Positions 30,070 to 40,376 of a stretch of DNA of 64,000 bases are shown here, one piece after another. Source of the stretch: Anaerolineae bacterium (GTDB lineage: Bacteria; Chloroflexota; Anaerolineae; Aggregatilineales; JAFGMM01); the NCBI GenBank assembly GCA_027494055.1, contig JAOSJO010000023.1, forward strand, positions 62,001-126,000. Direction: 5' to 3'. The notes beneath the pieces are model-generated. The model saw only the letters and a list, made by a program, of their open reading frames with translations. It had not been told where the DNA came from and ran no database searches. The stretch's first letter is position 1. Every line of letters starts with the position of its first letter. The translations under genes and the position numbers were made by a program.

Positions 30070-31151
30070 CTAACCCTGAACACGCTTCGCGGCCCAACCG
30101 TCCAATTCCGCCAGCAGCCGCGTTTTTGTGGCGGGGTCCGCACAGCAAGCCATGAAGGCATTCCGGGCGATGCGAACGACATCAGCCGCCGCGTAACCGA
30201 AGACATCAACAAGCAGCTTGTACTCTCTGGAGAGCGTGGTGTGGACGAGTTTGGGGTCATCGGTGTTGACTGTGACCAGAACGCCCGCCCGATCCAGGAG
30301 GGCAGAGGATGATCCTGGATGCGTGAACAGAAGTTCAGGGAGACGTTGCTGGTCATGTTGACTTCCAGCGGGATCTGGCGTGCTGCAAGCTCATCGAGCA
30401 GGCGCTCATCCTCGACGGCACGGACGCCATGCCCGACGCGATCGGCCTGTAGCGCCCGGATCGCGCCCCACACGCTTGCCGCACCTTCGCTTTCTCCGGC
30501 ATGGGGCACGCTCCTGAGGCCCTGTCGCTTTGCCTCGGCGAACACCTGAGCGAAGGGTTCAGGAGGTGCGTTCGTTTCGTTTCCACCGAAGCCAAGTCCC
30601 ACCACGCCGAATTCTCTGCCACGCAGCGCATATGCAAGGGTGCTTTCGGCTGCGCCCGCCACGTAAGCGCCGCCCCTGTGATAGTCGGCGAAGGCGCGGT
30701 TGCGCGGAATATCGAAAACCCAGCGCAGCTCGATGCCGAATTCGCTCCGCGCCTGTTGTCTGCCAGATTCTAGCCCCTGGAACATGCCGTCAAGTGTCAC
30801 GCCGTGACCCAGAACATCGATAAACGTGTAGGGCGTCACCGTAATCTCGGCATAGCGCACGTGCTGCGCCGCCAACTCCCGCCCGACGGCGTAGACCGCC
30901 AGCGCGAAATCATCGGCGGAGCGCAACAGCTTCTTTATCGTGCGTTTCACATTCAGGAAGTGATCGAAGTCCTGGAAGACAAACCAGCCGGCAATGGCTT
31001 CTTCTGTCTCGCCCGGCAGAAGATCGCGCAATCCATTGCGCTCGGCAAGCAGCAGTATCGTTTCTGGAGGCAGCGCGCCATCCAGATGCAGATGCAGCTC
31101 TGCTTTGGGCATGCCGTCAAATGTCATGCCGTGCCGCACCACTTCGCGCAA
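30070..31151 (-). CDS. Adenosine deaminase family protein (one frameshift)
   Basis: About 360 residues, TIM-barrel amidohydrolase converting adenosine (or a related adenine nucleoside) to inosine. Metal motif PKAELHLHLDGALPPE, then VPHAGESEG with the catalytic Glu, EVNMTSNVSLNF, and after the break THPGSSSALLDRAG and TVNTDDPKLVHTTL (the DD metal/acid pair). The break near 30325 is in a TT run; one added T gives NFCFTHPG, and the restored stop lies at 30070. The start could be 31151 or the Met at 31127 closer to the motif. It may act in purine salvage or as an aminodeoxyfutalosine-type deaminase; sequence alone does not decide. Confidence 0.85.
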
Positions 31152-31206
31152 CTGGCGTCAGGTCCTCCTGACAACCTGCCCGGTATTTGCCCGATTCAGG
31201 GGACCG

Positions 31207-34200
31207 TCACGCCTTTTCTTCGGCGAGGGGAACCGTAAAGTGGAAAATCGAGCCGACGTCGAGCGCGCTCTCCGCCCAGATGCGCCCGCCATGCAGTTCC
31301 ACGAGGTTTTTGGTGATGTTCAGGCCAAGCCCGGTGCCGGGCATCTGCCTGGCCTGCGGGTTCGAGGAGCGGAAGAACTTCTGGAAGAGGTTGTCCAGGT
31401 CGCCGCCATCCATGCCGATGCCCGTATCCCTGACCCAGAAGTGCATCACCGCCCCCGGCCCCTCCGCGTCCCAGACGTTGGCCGCCACCTCCGCGCCCAC
31501 CGTGATCGTGCCGCCTTCCGGCGTGTACTTGTGTGCATTGGAGAGCAGGTTGGTCAACACCTGGACCAGCCGCGCCTGATCGCCGGCGATCATGGGGAGT
31601 TCGTCGGGCATCTGCACGTCGAGGTTCTGGTTCTTACCCTCGATCAGGTTCTGCACGCCGCGCAGCGTATCTTCGAGCACGGCGCGCACCTGGATCGGCG
31701 ACACCTCCAGGCGGAGCTGGCCGGCCTCGATGCGCGTGATGTCGGCCAGGTCCGAAACGAGCGTCGCCATGCGCTCGATATTCGCCTTGATCGTCGAGAG
31801 GAACTGGCTCTGGGTCTGGCTCACGTCGCCCACCGCGCCCTGCAGGAGCAGGTCGGTGTAGCCCTTGATCGACGTCATCGGGGTTTTGAGTTCGTGCGAG
31901 ACAAACGACACAAACTCCGACTTGGCCTCGTTGGCGTCCTTGAGCGAGGCGTACAGGCGCGCGTTGGCGATGGCCGGCGAAGCGTGCTCCGCCACGCGCA
32001 CCACAAGCTCCATGTCGTTCTCTGAGAAGATCGAGTCGCTGTAGCTATCCAGGATAATGACGCCGACGACCTCGCCGCCGGAGCGCAGCGGCACTACCAT
32101 CTGCGCCCTGGTGTTGAGGCTGATGGGCATGTAGTCGGGGTCCAGGCTCACCCTCGTCACGAGTTCGGGCCGGCCAGAGCGCACCACCCGGCCAAAGATG
32201 CCCCGGTCGCTGGGCAGCGGGTACGCCAGAATTTCCTCGGCCTCCGGCCCGTAGCCATAGTGGAGCATGACGTTCAGGCCGCGCTCCGGGTCCACGTTGG
32301 CGACAGCGCCGGCGTTCGCGCTGGAGATGCGCATCGCCCAGTCGAGGGTGAGTTCGACGATGCGGTCGATTTCCAGGCCGGCGTTGAGTTCGCGGTCGAT
32401 GCGCGCCAGCATCCGCAGTTCCTCGACGCGCGCCGCCAGCGCCTCGTTCGTCTGCTGGTAGAGGCGCGTGTTCTCGATGGCGATAGACGCCTGCGCCGCG
32501 AACGTGGTGAGAAGCTGCACATCGTCCTCGGTGAAGATCGAGCCGTCCTTCTTGTTGACCACCTCCAGCACGCCGATCACGCGGTTGTGCACCGTGAGCG
32601 GCACCGCCATGAGCGCCTCGGTGCGGAAGTCGGTGGTCTGATCCACGCCAGGGAACCAGCGCGGGTCGTGGCGCACGTCGTTGACGATGACCGGCTCGCC
32701 GCGCTCGGCGACCGTCCCGACCAGGCCGGTGCCGCGCGGCAACTTCGTGCCCACCAGAAGCGAGCCGACGTTCCCGGTTGCGACCTTGAACTCCAGCCCG
32801 CCGGATTCCTCTTCGATCAGCAGCAGGGAGCCGCTGGCGGTCTGGAGGATGTCCACCGCCGAGGCCATAATCAGTTCGAGCAGCTCATCGACTTCGAGCA
32901 CCTGCGCCAGCCGTGTACTGATTTGGTTCAGCGCGGCAAGCTGGCGTGCACGCCGCTCCGTCTCGGTGAACAGGCGCGACTTGTCGATGGCGGTCGCAGC
33001 GGTGTCGGCGATGGCCCAGAACACCTTGAGTTGCTCGTCGGTGTAGGTGAACCCCGGCGTCGCGCTGGCGACGGCCATCGCGCCCAGCGTCGTGGCCCCG
33101 GCGTTGAGCGGGACGCCCATCCACGCGCGGAAGCCGTGCTCGCGCGGGCGCACATCGCGCTTGGCGCATTCGGCCAGGTAGTCATCGGTGCGGATCGGCT
33201 GGCCGGTGCGCACCACTTCGCTGAGCAGGCCGCGCCCCATCCGCCAGCGTTCGCCCTCGCGCTCGGTGATGCGCTCCTCGCCCTGGAGATAGAAGGCGTA
33301 ATACAGCTCGGATGCGGAGGCGTCGTGCAGCGCGATGAAGAAGTTGCTTGCGTCCAGCACCTTGCTGGTCTGCGCATACACCAGTTCCAGCAGGTCACCG
33401 AACTCCACCGTGAAGTTCACCGCCTGCGAGACCCGGCTGAGGACGTCAAGCTCGGCCACGCGCCGCTCCAGATCGGTGATGACCTGCGCGCGCTCGATGC
33501 CGAGCGTGGCCTGCTCGGCCAGCCCCTCGATGAAGCGCATATCCTCGTAGACATACGCGCCCCCGGAGCGCTTCGGCCCCAGGGCGATGAAGCCGCTGAT
33601 CCGGCCATGAGCGTGCATCGCCGTCAGCACCTCGACGCCGAGCACGCGCAGCCGCGCCGAGTCGGTGATGAGTTCGGGCGGCAGCGGCTGGTTCGCGTGC
33701 AGGTGCAGCAACGGGGTTTGCTGGCTGAGCACGCGGGCCACCCCGCCGTCGGCGTCGAACCGCACATCACTCTCAGGGTGCGGGCTGCCGCAGGCGATAT
33801 AGTGCGTGCTATCCGGGCCGAGCATGTAGATGTAGAGGTGGCCGGGCGCAAGCGCGCCCATCGCTGCCTCTTTGATCGCTTCCACCACGCTGTCAAGGTT
33901 GGCGGCCTTGGTCAGCGCGTGGCCGAAGGACTCAAGGTGCTGCTGGTAGCTATTGCGCCGGCGATAGTAAACCGCGTCGATCATCGCCTCCAGGCGCAGC
34001 CGCAGCGGCAGCAGGGCAAAGGCGACGGCGACCACCATCAGCGTGATCAGCACCGGGTTTTCCACGCGAAACGCGCTGCCCAGGACCATGCTCAGACCGG
34101 CGCTGAGCAGCGCATAGCCCAGCACGACCGCGACGCCGAGGATGAGGTACGCGGTACCCCGGCTGATGATCCGGTCGGTGGCAATCTGGCGACGCGAAAG

Positions 34201-35341
34201 CAGCGCAACGCCAAGGAAGGCCGGCAGCGCCAGCGCGAACAGCGCCACCGCCGCGATGGAGAGGAAGAGCGGCGGCGCGTCAAGCAGCGCCGCGACGACC
34301 AGCGCGACCACCACAATCAGCAGCGGCGCGAGCGTGAGGAACACGCCGATCAACACCATGTTGGCCTGGCTGTGTTCTATGGGCGAGGAGGAGCGCGCCC
34401 GCCGCCTCAAGCTGACCGCCAGCAACGCGAGCAGGCTCAGCGCCGCAAACCCAAAGATCAGCAGCAGGCCCTGGAAGTAAGCCCGGTGCGCGTGGTCAAG
34501 CATGGCGGCTTCAGCCACAACGGCGACCACACCCGCGACCACGACCGGCAACCAGCGCGCGAGCGGCCAGCGCCGCACCATCCGCAGGTTGTAGGGGAAG
34601 GTCAGCGCCAGCACGCCCACCACCCCGCCCGCCATTGGCACCGCGAGCGCCCACAGCGTGACGAGGCGATGCGTGCTGTACACGTCCCACAGGCCGGCGG
34701 CCATCACCGCCATCGATGCACACAGCACCGCAAAAAGGCGCGCGTGCAGGTTCTGGCGGCGCAGCCAGTACACGACCGCCCCCCACACAAAGAGCGCCAA
34801 CCCGACCAGATACGGGACGCCAAACCACGTGAACACCGCCGACAACGGGAAGTAATCCACTGTGGCGGTGAAGGTGCAGATCGCGTCAGTGGGGAAGACA
34901 TCAACGCCGGGGTCGAGCGCGCACGTTAAGCCCGCCGGCGCGCTCGCCACGGCGTCACGGCTGCCGACTTGCCGGCGCACCGTGACTTCAAGTTCGTCGC
35001 CGGGGACCCACGACGCCGCCAGCCGGCGCAGCGTCTCGCGCGCCACGTCCGGGCTTGTGGGGAGCGGTGCGCCGTCGATGGCGACAATCACGTCGAAGCC
35101 GGCCTCGGTGCCGTCCCACGGCGTGCTGAACACCAGATCGGCGACATCGATGACCTGCGTGTGGCCGATCAAACCGGGGGAGCTGTGGCTGCGCGGCCCA
35201 CGTCAACCCCAGCACGAGGTACAGGGCCAGCGCAAGCGCAGTGAGGGCCAGCACCCCAACCACAACGCCCCGACCAACGGCGTCGGCCAGGCCGGCGCGC
35301 CGCTCGGTGGCAGCCGGAGAAAACGACGCGGCTAAGTCCAT
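31207..35341 (-). CDS. Large membrane histidine kinase: TM + PDZ-like + 8TM + four GAF + HisKA/HATPase (one frameshift)
   Basis: About 1377 residues. A first helix (GVLALTALALALYLVLGL) is followed by a PDZ-like extracytoplasmic stretch (STPWDGTEAGFDVIVAIDGA) and some eight further helices. Four consecutive GAF-type sensor domains follow (starting about SFGHALTKAANL, LSRVSQAVNFTV, LNQISTRLAQVL and LARIDRELNAGL). The HisKA H-box is VSFVSHELKTPMTSIKGYTD and the HATPase has NLLSNAHKYTPEGG, DTGIGM and GTGLGLNITK. The break near 35177 lies in a CCCCC run; removing one C joins the first helix to LIGHTQVIDVADLV. The true start is therefore 35341 rather than 35172. No response regulator is adjacent, so the partner is elsewhere. 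Confidence 0.88.
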
Positions 35342-35382
35342 CCGCACACAAACCTTAGCGGCTTCCTGAACCCAGGGCAGAG

Positions 35383-35431
35383 CCATAAGGCGTGGGCGCG
35401 GCGCGCACGTCGCCGCGCCCACGCCTTATGG
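35383..35431. repeat. Perfect 19-bp inverted repeat, 11-nt loop
   Basis: The arms 35383-35401 and 35413-35431 are exact reverse complements (CCATAAGGCGTGGGCGCGG and its complement). It lies between the divergent kinase and mutase-subunit genes. No T-tract follows on either strand, so it is not a classic terminator; it could be a mobile hairpin or a protein-binding site. Confidence 0.85.
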
Positions 35432-35482
35432 ATTGCACCCGCCTCTTTCTGAAGCCTCTATCCTTTTTCAACCCTCTAGGGG

Positions 35483-35488
35483 TATAAT
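35483..35488 (+). promoter_or_regulatory. -10 element TATAAT upstream of the B12-mutase subunit
   Basis: A perfect TATAAT about 98 bp before the ATG at 35586, following a T-rich stretch. No convincing -35 is seen at 16-18 bp. Confidence 0.4.
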
Positions 35489-35585
35489 ACCATGGGCTGA
35501 AATCTCGCGATAGTCGCCAAACCGCTCTGCCTGAGAACTCTAACCAACCCATAACCGGCCTTCCAACCGCACGGAGATTGACGAC

Positions 35586-35987
35586 ATGTCCGAACGCAAG
35601 ATTCGGGTGCTGATTGCAAAGCCAGGCCTCGATGGGCACGACCGGGGCGCGCGCGTGATCGCACGCGCGCTGCGCGACGCCGGCATGGAGGTGATCTACA
35701 CGGGCCTGCGCCAGACGCCGGAGATGATCGCCGAGGCCGCGCTGCAGGAGGACGTCCACGTGGTGGGCCTCAGCGTCCTCTCCGGCGCGCACATGACGCT
35801 CGTGCCGCGCGTGGTGGAACTGCTGCGCGCGCAGGAGATGGACGACGTGCTGGTCGTGGTTGGCGGCATCATCCCCGATTCGGACATCCCCGCCCTGCTT
35901 GCGCAGGGCGTCGCGCGCGTGTTCGGCCCTGGCACGGATACGCACGACATCATCCACTTCATCGAGCAGCGTGTCACTGTGGCATGA
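35586..35987 (+). CDS. Methylmalonyl-CoA mutase B12-binding (small/C-terminal) subunit
   Basis: 133 residues, a stand-alone cobalamin-binding domain. [20 protein letters not shown] contains the base-off B12 motif D16-x-H18-x-x-G21. LSVLSGAH and [10 protein letters not shown] supply the other cobalamin contacts. This matches the separate small subunit of bipartite methylmalonyl-CoA mutases, whose catalytic large subunit is encoded elsewhere. SD GGAG is 9 bp before the ATG. The gene overlaps the next (MeaB) as ATGA. Together they fit propionyl-CoA/succinyl-CoA interconversion; another acyl-CoA mutase is possible. Confidence 0.92.
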   Translation: MSERKIRVLIAKPGLDGHDRGARVIARALRDAGMEVIYTGLRQTPEMIAEAALQEDVHVVGLSVLSGAHMTLVPRVVELLRAQEMDDVLVVVGGIIPDSDIPALLAQGVARVFGPGTDTHDIIHFIEQRVTVA

Positions 35988-36960
35988 ACGACTGGCTGCA
36001 AGCGCTGAAGGAGGGCCGCCGCCGCGCGCTGGCGCAGGCGATCACCCAAATCGAAGCCGAGGGCGAGGGGGCAAATGCAACCCTCGCTGCTTTGTACCCC
36101 CTTGCCGGGCGCGCGCATCACGTCGGCGTGACCGGCGCGGCCGGCGTGGGCAAGAGCACGCTGGTCAACGCGCTGGCCCGCGCCCTGCGCGCGTCGGGGC
36201 GCACGGTGGGCATCGTCGCGGTGGACCCCAGCAGCCCGTTCACAGGGGCGCGCTGCTTGGCGACCGCATCCGGATGCGCGACCTCGCCGGTGACCCCGGC
36301 GTGTTCATCCGCAGCATGGCGAGCCGGGGCCAGCTCGGCGGGCTGGTGCGCACGACCGCCGACGTCGCGGTGGCGCTGGACGCCGCCGGCTTCGACGTGG
36401 TCATCATCGAGACGGCGGGCGCCGGTCAGGGCGACGTGGACATCGCCCGCGCCGCGCACACCACGGTCGTCGTCGAAGCGCCGGGCATGGGCGACAGCGT
36501 GCAGGCCATCAAGGCCGGCGTGCTCGAAATCGCCGACGTGCTCGCGCTCAACAAGGCCGACCACCCCGACGCCGACGCCGCCGCAAACGCGCTCCGCGCC
36601 ATGCTCGAACTCGGCGCGCACGACCGGGACGGCTGGCAGCCGCCGCTGATTAAGACCATAGCGCCGGAGGGCGCGGGCGTTGGCGCGCTGCTGGACGCTA
36701 TCGACGCCCACCGCGAACACCTGAACCACAGCGGCGCGCTGGCCGCCCGCGAGCGCGCGCGCGTCGAAGCCGAGATCACCGCGCGGCTGCGCGCGGCGCT
36801 GCTCGACAGGGCGCTGGCGCAACTGGGGCCGGACGGCCTCGCCGACGCGGTGGCGCGCGTGCTCGCGCGCCAGGAGGACCCACAGAGCGCCGCGCTGCGC
36901 CTGATCGCCAGCATGGGCGATGACGCCGCGCCGGGCGCGCCGCGCCGGCCCGGCGATTGA
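35984..36960 (+). CDS. meaB: MeaB-type GTPase chaperone of methylmalonyl-CoA mutase (one frameshift)
   Basis: About 325 residues, ArgK/MeaB G3E GTPase that loads and protects cobalamin on the mutase. P-loop [18 protein letters not shown], then [20 protein letters not shown] (the D...SSP.TGGA.LGDR family signature), [15 protein letters not shown] (Walker B and switch) and LNKADHPD (NKxD, guanine specificity). The break near 36248 is a GGGG run; one added G restores FTGGALLGDR. It overlaps the B12 subunit by ATGA, the common MCM-MeaB arrangement. Confidence 0.92.
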
Positions 36961-37059
36961 CGTAGAGCCAGCAGGACGATGGTCCTGAAGCACATCATGG
37001 AAGCCGACACCGATGCGCCCCGGTAAAGGGGCGGCGAGGAGCAAACAGGGGAGAGCGCT

Positions 37060-38025
37060 ATGCCGGAGCGTACGAACGGTCTTTACGGCGAGGTCAAGCT
37101 GATCGCCGGTTCCGGGTGCCCCGACCTGGGGCAGGAGATCAGTAACTACCTGGGGGTGCCGCTCGAAGGGCGCGACATCATCCGCTTCCCCAACGGGAAC
37201 ATCTTCGTGCGGCTGCACAGCAGCGTGCGCGGCTCGGATGTGTACCTGATCCAGACCATGTCGCCGCCGGTCAACGAAAACGTGATGGAGCTGCTCATCA
37301 CGCTCGACGCGCTAAAACGCGACTCGGCGGCGCGGATCACGGCGGTGATCCCGCACCTGAGCTACGCGCGCAGCGACAAGAAAGACCAGCCGCGCGTGCC
37401 CATCACCGCCCGCCTGATCGCCGACCTGATCCAGGTCGCCGGGGCGAATCGCTACATCACGATTGACCTGCACGCCGGCCAGATTCAGGGCTTCTTCAGC
37501 ATCCCCGGCGACGCGCTGACCGCCTTCCACCTCCTGAGCGATTACTTTCTCACGAAGGAGCTGGAAGACGTGGTGGTCGTGACGGCGGACCTGGGCTTCG
37601 CCAAGAAAGGGCGCAACTACGCCGCGAAGCTGCACGCCGGCCTGGCCTTCGTGGAGAAACGCCGGACTACGGGCAGCGGGATGGCGGAGGCGCTGACCTT
37701 GATCGGCGATGTCGAAGGGCGCGACGTCATCATCGTGGACGACGAGGTGAACACGGGCGGCTCCATCGTCGAGGCGGTGCAGTTGGTGAAGGCGCACAGC
37801 GCGCGCGACGTCTACCTCTCGTTCACGCACCCGGTGCTGAGCGACCCGGCGGTCACGCGGTTGAGCAGCCTGCCGGTCAAGGAAATCGTAACCACCAACA
37901 CCATCCCCATCCCGCCGCAGAAGCGCCTCCCGAATATGACGGTGCTCTCGGTTGCGCCGCTGCTGGGCGAGGTGATTCTGCGGGGGCACCAGGGCCGCTC
38001 GGTGGGCGAGATGTTCAACGAGTGA
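37060..38025 (+). CDS. prs: Ribose-phosphate pyrophosphokinase
   Basis: 321 residues, intact. It makes PRPP from ribose-5-phosphate and ATP for nucleotide, histidine and tryptophan synthesis. Seen: GSGCPDLGQEISNYLG at the start, the catalytic loop around SYARSDKKDQPRVPITARLI, metal site TIDLHAGQIQGFF and the PRPP loop VIIVDDEVNTGGSIVEA. The loop differs from the common VDDxIDTAGT, a variant seen in some lineages. SD GGGGAGAG precedes the ATG. It stands alone, about 100 bp after meaB. Confidence 0.93.
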   Translation: MPERTNGLYGEVKLIAGSGCPDLGQEISNYLGVPLEGRDIIRFPNGNIFVRLHSSVRGSDVYLIQTMSPPVNENVMELLITLDALKRDSAARITAVIPHLSYARSDKKDQPRVPITARLIADLIQVAGANRYITIDLHAGQIQGFFSIPGDALTAFHLLSDYFLTKELEDVVVVTADLGFAKKGRNYAAKLHAGLAFVEKRRTTGSGMAEALTLIGDVEGRDVIIVDDEVNTGGSIVEAVQLVKAHSARDVYLSFTHPVLSDPAVTRLSSLPVKEIVTTNTIPIPPQKRLPNMTVLSVAPLLGEVILRGHQGRSVGEMFNE

Positions 38026-38142
38026 GGGCGGTCGCCCGATCAGGCGCCGGGCGCCCGCGTCGTCATGACCTGCACCGAAGCTGCCCTCAGCGGGCGCTAT
38101 CGAGTCGTAACGAGATCACCCAGGAGCGCATTCTAATCTATT

Positions 38143-38204
38143 CCCACGACTGAAGTCGCGGGCTTATTCCGTAGCGACGATTAGCCGCCGACTTCAGCGG
38201 CGGG
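38143..38204. repeat. REP-like inverted hairpin pair
   Basis: Two 22-nt hairpin units, CCCACGACTGAAGTCGCGGG (38143-38162, plus CT) and, inverted, at 38183-38204. The second's reverse complement matches the first at 17 of 22 positions and both keep a stem. They fill most of the gap after prs. The motif GCGGGCTTA of unit 1 recurs in the palindrome at 49609-49632. Confidence 0.65.
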
Positions 38205-38217
38205 TTGCGCACAAGGC

Positions 38218-38999
38218 TCAAGCCGCGCCGCCTTCCGCGCCGAGGTCGCACTGCGCGAAGGCGTCGCGGAGCGTGGCGATCAGGTCGCCGCGCGGGATGA
38301 ACTCGTGGCACAGGTAGCCGTCATAGCCGGTATCCCGGATGGCGCGCACAATCGCCCGGTAATTGAGTTCCTGGTTGTTATCCAGCTCAATCCGGCCTGG
38401 ATTGCCCGCGGTGTGGTAATGGCCGATGACGTGATGGTGCGCGCCGATTGTGCGGATGATGTCGCCCTCCATCACCTGCATGTGGTAGACATCGTAAAGC
38501 AGCCGGACGCGCGGCGACCCGACCATCCGGCAGACCCTGGCCCCCAGGCCGTGTGGTCGCACTGGTAGTCGGGATGATCGACCTTGCTGTTGAGCAGTTC
38601 GAGCACCAGGTTCACGCCAGCGGCTTCGGCCAGCGGCGCAAGGCGACGCAGGCCCTCGGCGGTGACCTCAGCGCCGGCCTCGTCGTCCAGGCCGTCCCGG
38701 TTGCCGCTGAAGCAGATCAGGTTGGGGATGCCCCACTCCTCCGCCAGCTTGAGGTTGGCGCTGATGTCGCGCGCGATGCGGTCATGGTGCGCGCGCCGGT
38801 TCAGGCCCGCCTCGATGGGCCGATGCCCGTTGATCGCGGACACGGTGAGGCCGTGCGCGCGAATCAGCGGCCAGTAGTCCGGTTCCGCCAGGTCAACCGC
38901 AACGTAGCCAATCGCCGCCGCCTCGCGCACGAGCGCCTCAGGCGCGACCCCGCGCCCGGCGAAGCACCACCACGCGAACGCCTGCCGGATGTGGCCCAT
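38218..38999 (-). CDS. Sugar-phosphate isomerase/epimerase, hydroxypyruvate isomerase-like TIM barrel (one frameshift)
   Basis: About 260 residues, xylose-isomerase-like TIM barrel. [18 protein letters not shown] supplies the first metal Glu, [16 protein letters not shown] an Asp, [20 protein letters not shown] a His/Glu, and GYLCHEFIP the final Glu; this arrangement is that of hydroxypyruvate isomerase-like enzymes. The break near 38548 is a GGGGG run; one added G gives [12 protein letters not shown]. The start ATG at 38999 has AAGGAGG 7 bp upstream. It could isomerise hydroxypyruvate/tartronate semialdehyde or a ketose; the substrate is unassigned. Confidence 0.82.
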
Positions 39000-39185
39000 A
39001 GGACGCCTCCTTGTCGCAGCACGGTACACGGTAGCGCGCGGAACGGGGGCGCGCGCCCGGCCCCTTCCCTCGCAAGAGCACAGACGCCATTCTACAGCAG
39101 GCGTGCCCGGCGTCCAAGAACGCGCCGGCGGCAGGACCGCGCCCATTTCCGCTGGCCGCCCACAAGAAGTTGTATCAGGTCGAAT

Positions 39186-39213
39186 TTGTCGCTAACATTG
39201 AAACAGATATAAT
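39186..39213 (+). promoter_or_regulatory. Promoter TTGTCG-N16-TATAAT for the secreted hydrolase
   Basis: TTGTCG (39186-39191) and perfect TATAAT (39208-39213), 16 bp apart, with about 115 nt of leader before the ATG at 39335. Confidence 0.5.
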
Positions 39214-39334
39214 GCACGAGACCGGCGCGCCCTGAACGCGGCATGGGCGCAACACAGGGTCAGGTGGCTCTCACCAAGTATCAGTACCGTCTCATTCCCA
39301 TAACGTTCAAAACCGAGGCTTCGAGGGTTCCACA

Positions 39335-40324
39335 ATGGCAGGCGTAATCCGTTTTACCGTAATCGTCCTTTTGTTGAGCCTACCCGGCATCGCCGCAGCG
39401 CAAGACGAAGCGGCTCCCGTCTTCGAAGTCGGCAATGACCTGACCATTGCCGCCCTGCTCGAACGCGAGATCGAAGGCAGCGCGATCACGATTGGACAGA
39501 CGCTGGAGCCTGGCTTCAACTACAACCAGTACATTGCCAGCTATATCTCCGAGGGGAACACGATCTACGGGCTGCTGACGGTTCCCTTCGGCGAGGTGCC
39601 CGAAGGCGGGTTCAAGGCCATCGTCTTCAATCACGGCTACATCCCGCCGTCCGCGTACCGCACCACAGAACGGTACGTCGCCTACGTCGATGCGCTGGCC
39701 CGGAGCGGGTTTGTCGTCTTCAAGATCGACATGCGCGGCCATGGCAACTCCGAAGGCGAGCCAATGGGATCGTACTACTCGCCGGCGTACACGATTGACG
39801 CCATCTCCGCACTCAAGAGCCTCCAGACGCTCGATTTTGTCGATCCGGAGGGAATCGGGATGTGGGGGCACAGCATGGCCGGGAACCTGGTCCTGCGCGC
39901 GATGTTGATCGAACCGGAGATCAAGGCGGGCGTGATCTGGGCGGGCGCGGTCTACAGCTACGACGACCTTGTGAAATACGCCATTTCCGACCCCTCTTTC
40001 GCGCGCCGGGAGGACTCCCCTGGCACAGGTCGAAGGCGCGAAATCTTCGAGGCGCACGGCCGGCCCAACACTGCCGAACCTTACTGGGAGGCGGTATCCC
40101 TCACGGAGAACATCGCCTACCTCGAAAGCCCCCTGCAGATTCACCATTCCGTCGATGATGATGTCGTCAGTACCGGCTATTCCATCGACCTGATCGCGGT
40201 GCTGGAGGAAAACGAGAAGTTCTACGAGTTCTACCAGTACGAAGGCGGCGGGCACAACATCGCCTCGCCCTATTTCGAAGAGGCGATGCGGCGGACGATT
40301 GCGTTCTTCCAGGTACACCTGTGA
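39335..40324 (+). CDS. Secreted alpha/beta hydrolase (prolyl-oligopeptidase/dienelactone-like)
   Basis: 329 residues, intact. A signal peptide (MAGVIRFTVIVLLLSLPGIAAAQ) ends near residue 23. Mature fold: IVFNHGYIPPSAY (oxyanion region), IDMRGHGNSEGEP, nucleophile elbow GMWGHSMAGNLVLRAM (GHSMAG), IHHSVDDDVVS with an acidic residue and YEGGGHNIASPYF with the catalytic His. It probably cleaves an ester or peptide outside the cell. It has its own promoter and stands alone. Confidence 0.87.
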   Translation: MAGVIRFTVIVLLLSLPGIAAAQDEAAPVFEVGNDLTIAALLEREIEGSAITIGQTLEPGFNYNQYIASYISEGNTIYGLLTVPFGEVPEGGFKAIVFNHGYIPPSAYRTTERYVAYVDALARSGFVVFKIDMRGHGNSEGEPMGSYYSPAYTIDAISALKSLQTLDFVDPEGIGMWGHSMAGNLVLRAMLIEPEIKAGVIWAGAVYSYDDLVKYAISDPSFARREDSPGTGRRREIFEAHGRPNTAEPYWEAVSLTENIAYLESPLQIHHSVDDDVVSTGYSIDLIAVLEENEKFYEFYQYEGGGHNIASPYFEEAMRRTIAFFQVHL

Positions 40325-40376
40325 GGTTGAGCGGTCGGCCGGCCTCCAATCCGCCGAGCCTACAGGCGGGCGCGCG

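Noticed and set aside
32260..34929. 889-residue plus-strand ORF
   Set aside because: Fully antisense to the GAF histidine kinase, composition His/Arg-rich and without motifs; typical of high-GC antisense frames.
35342..35585. Cobalamin riboswitch before the B12 subunit
   Set aside because: Only the 19-bp hairpin is present; no B12-box-like sequence is recognisable.
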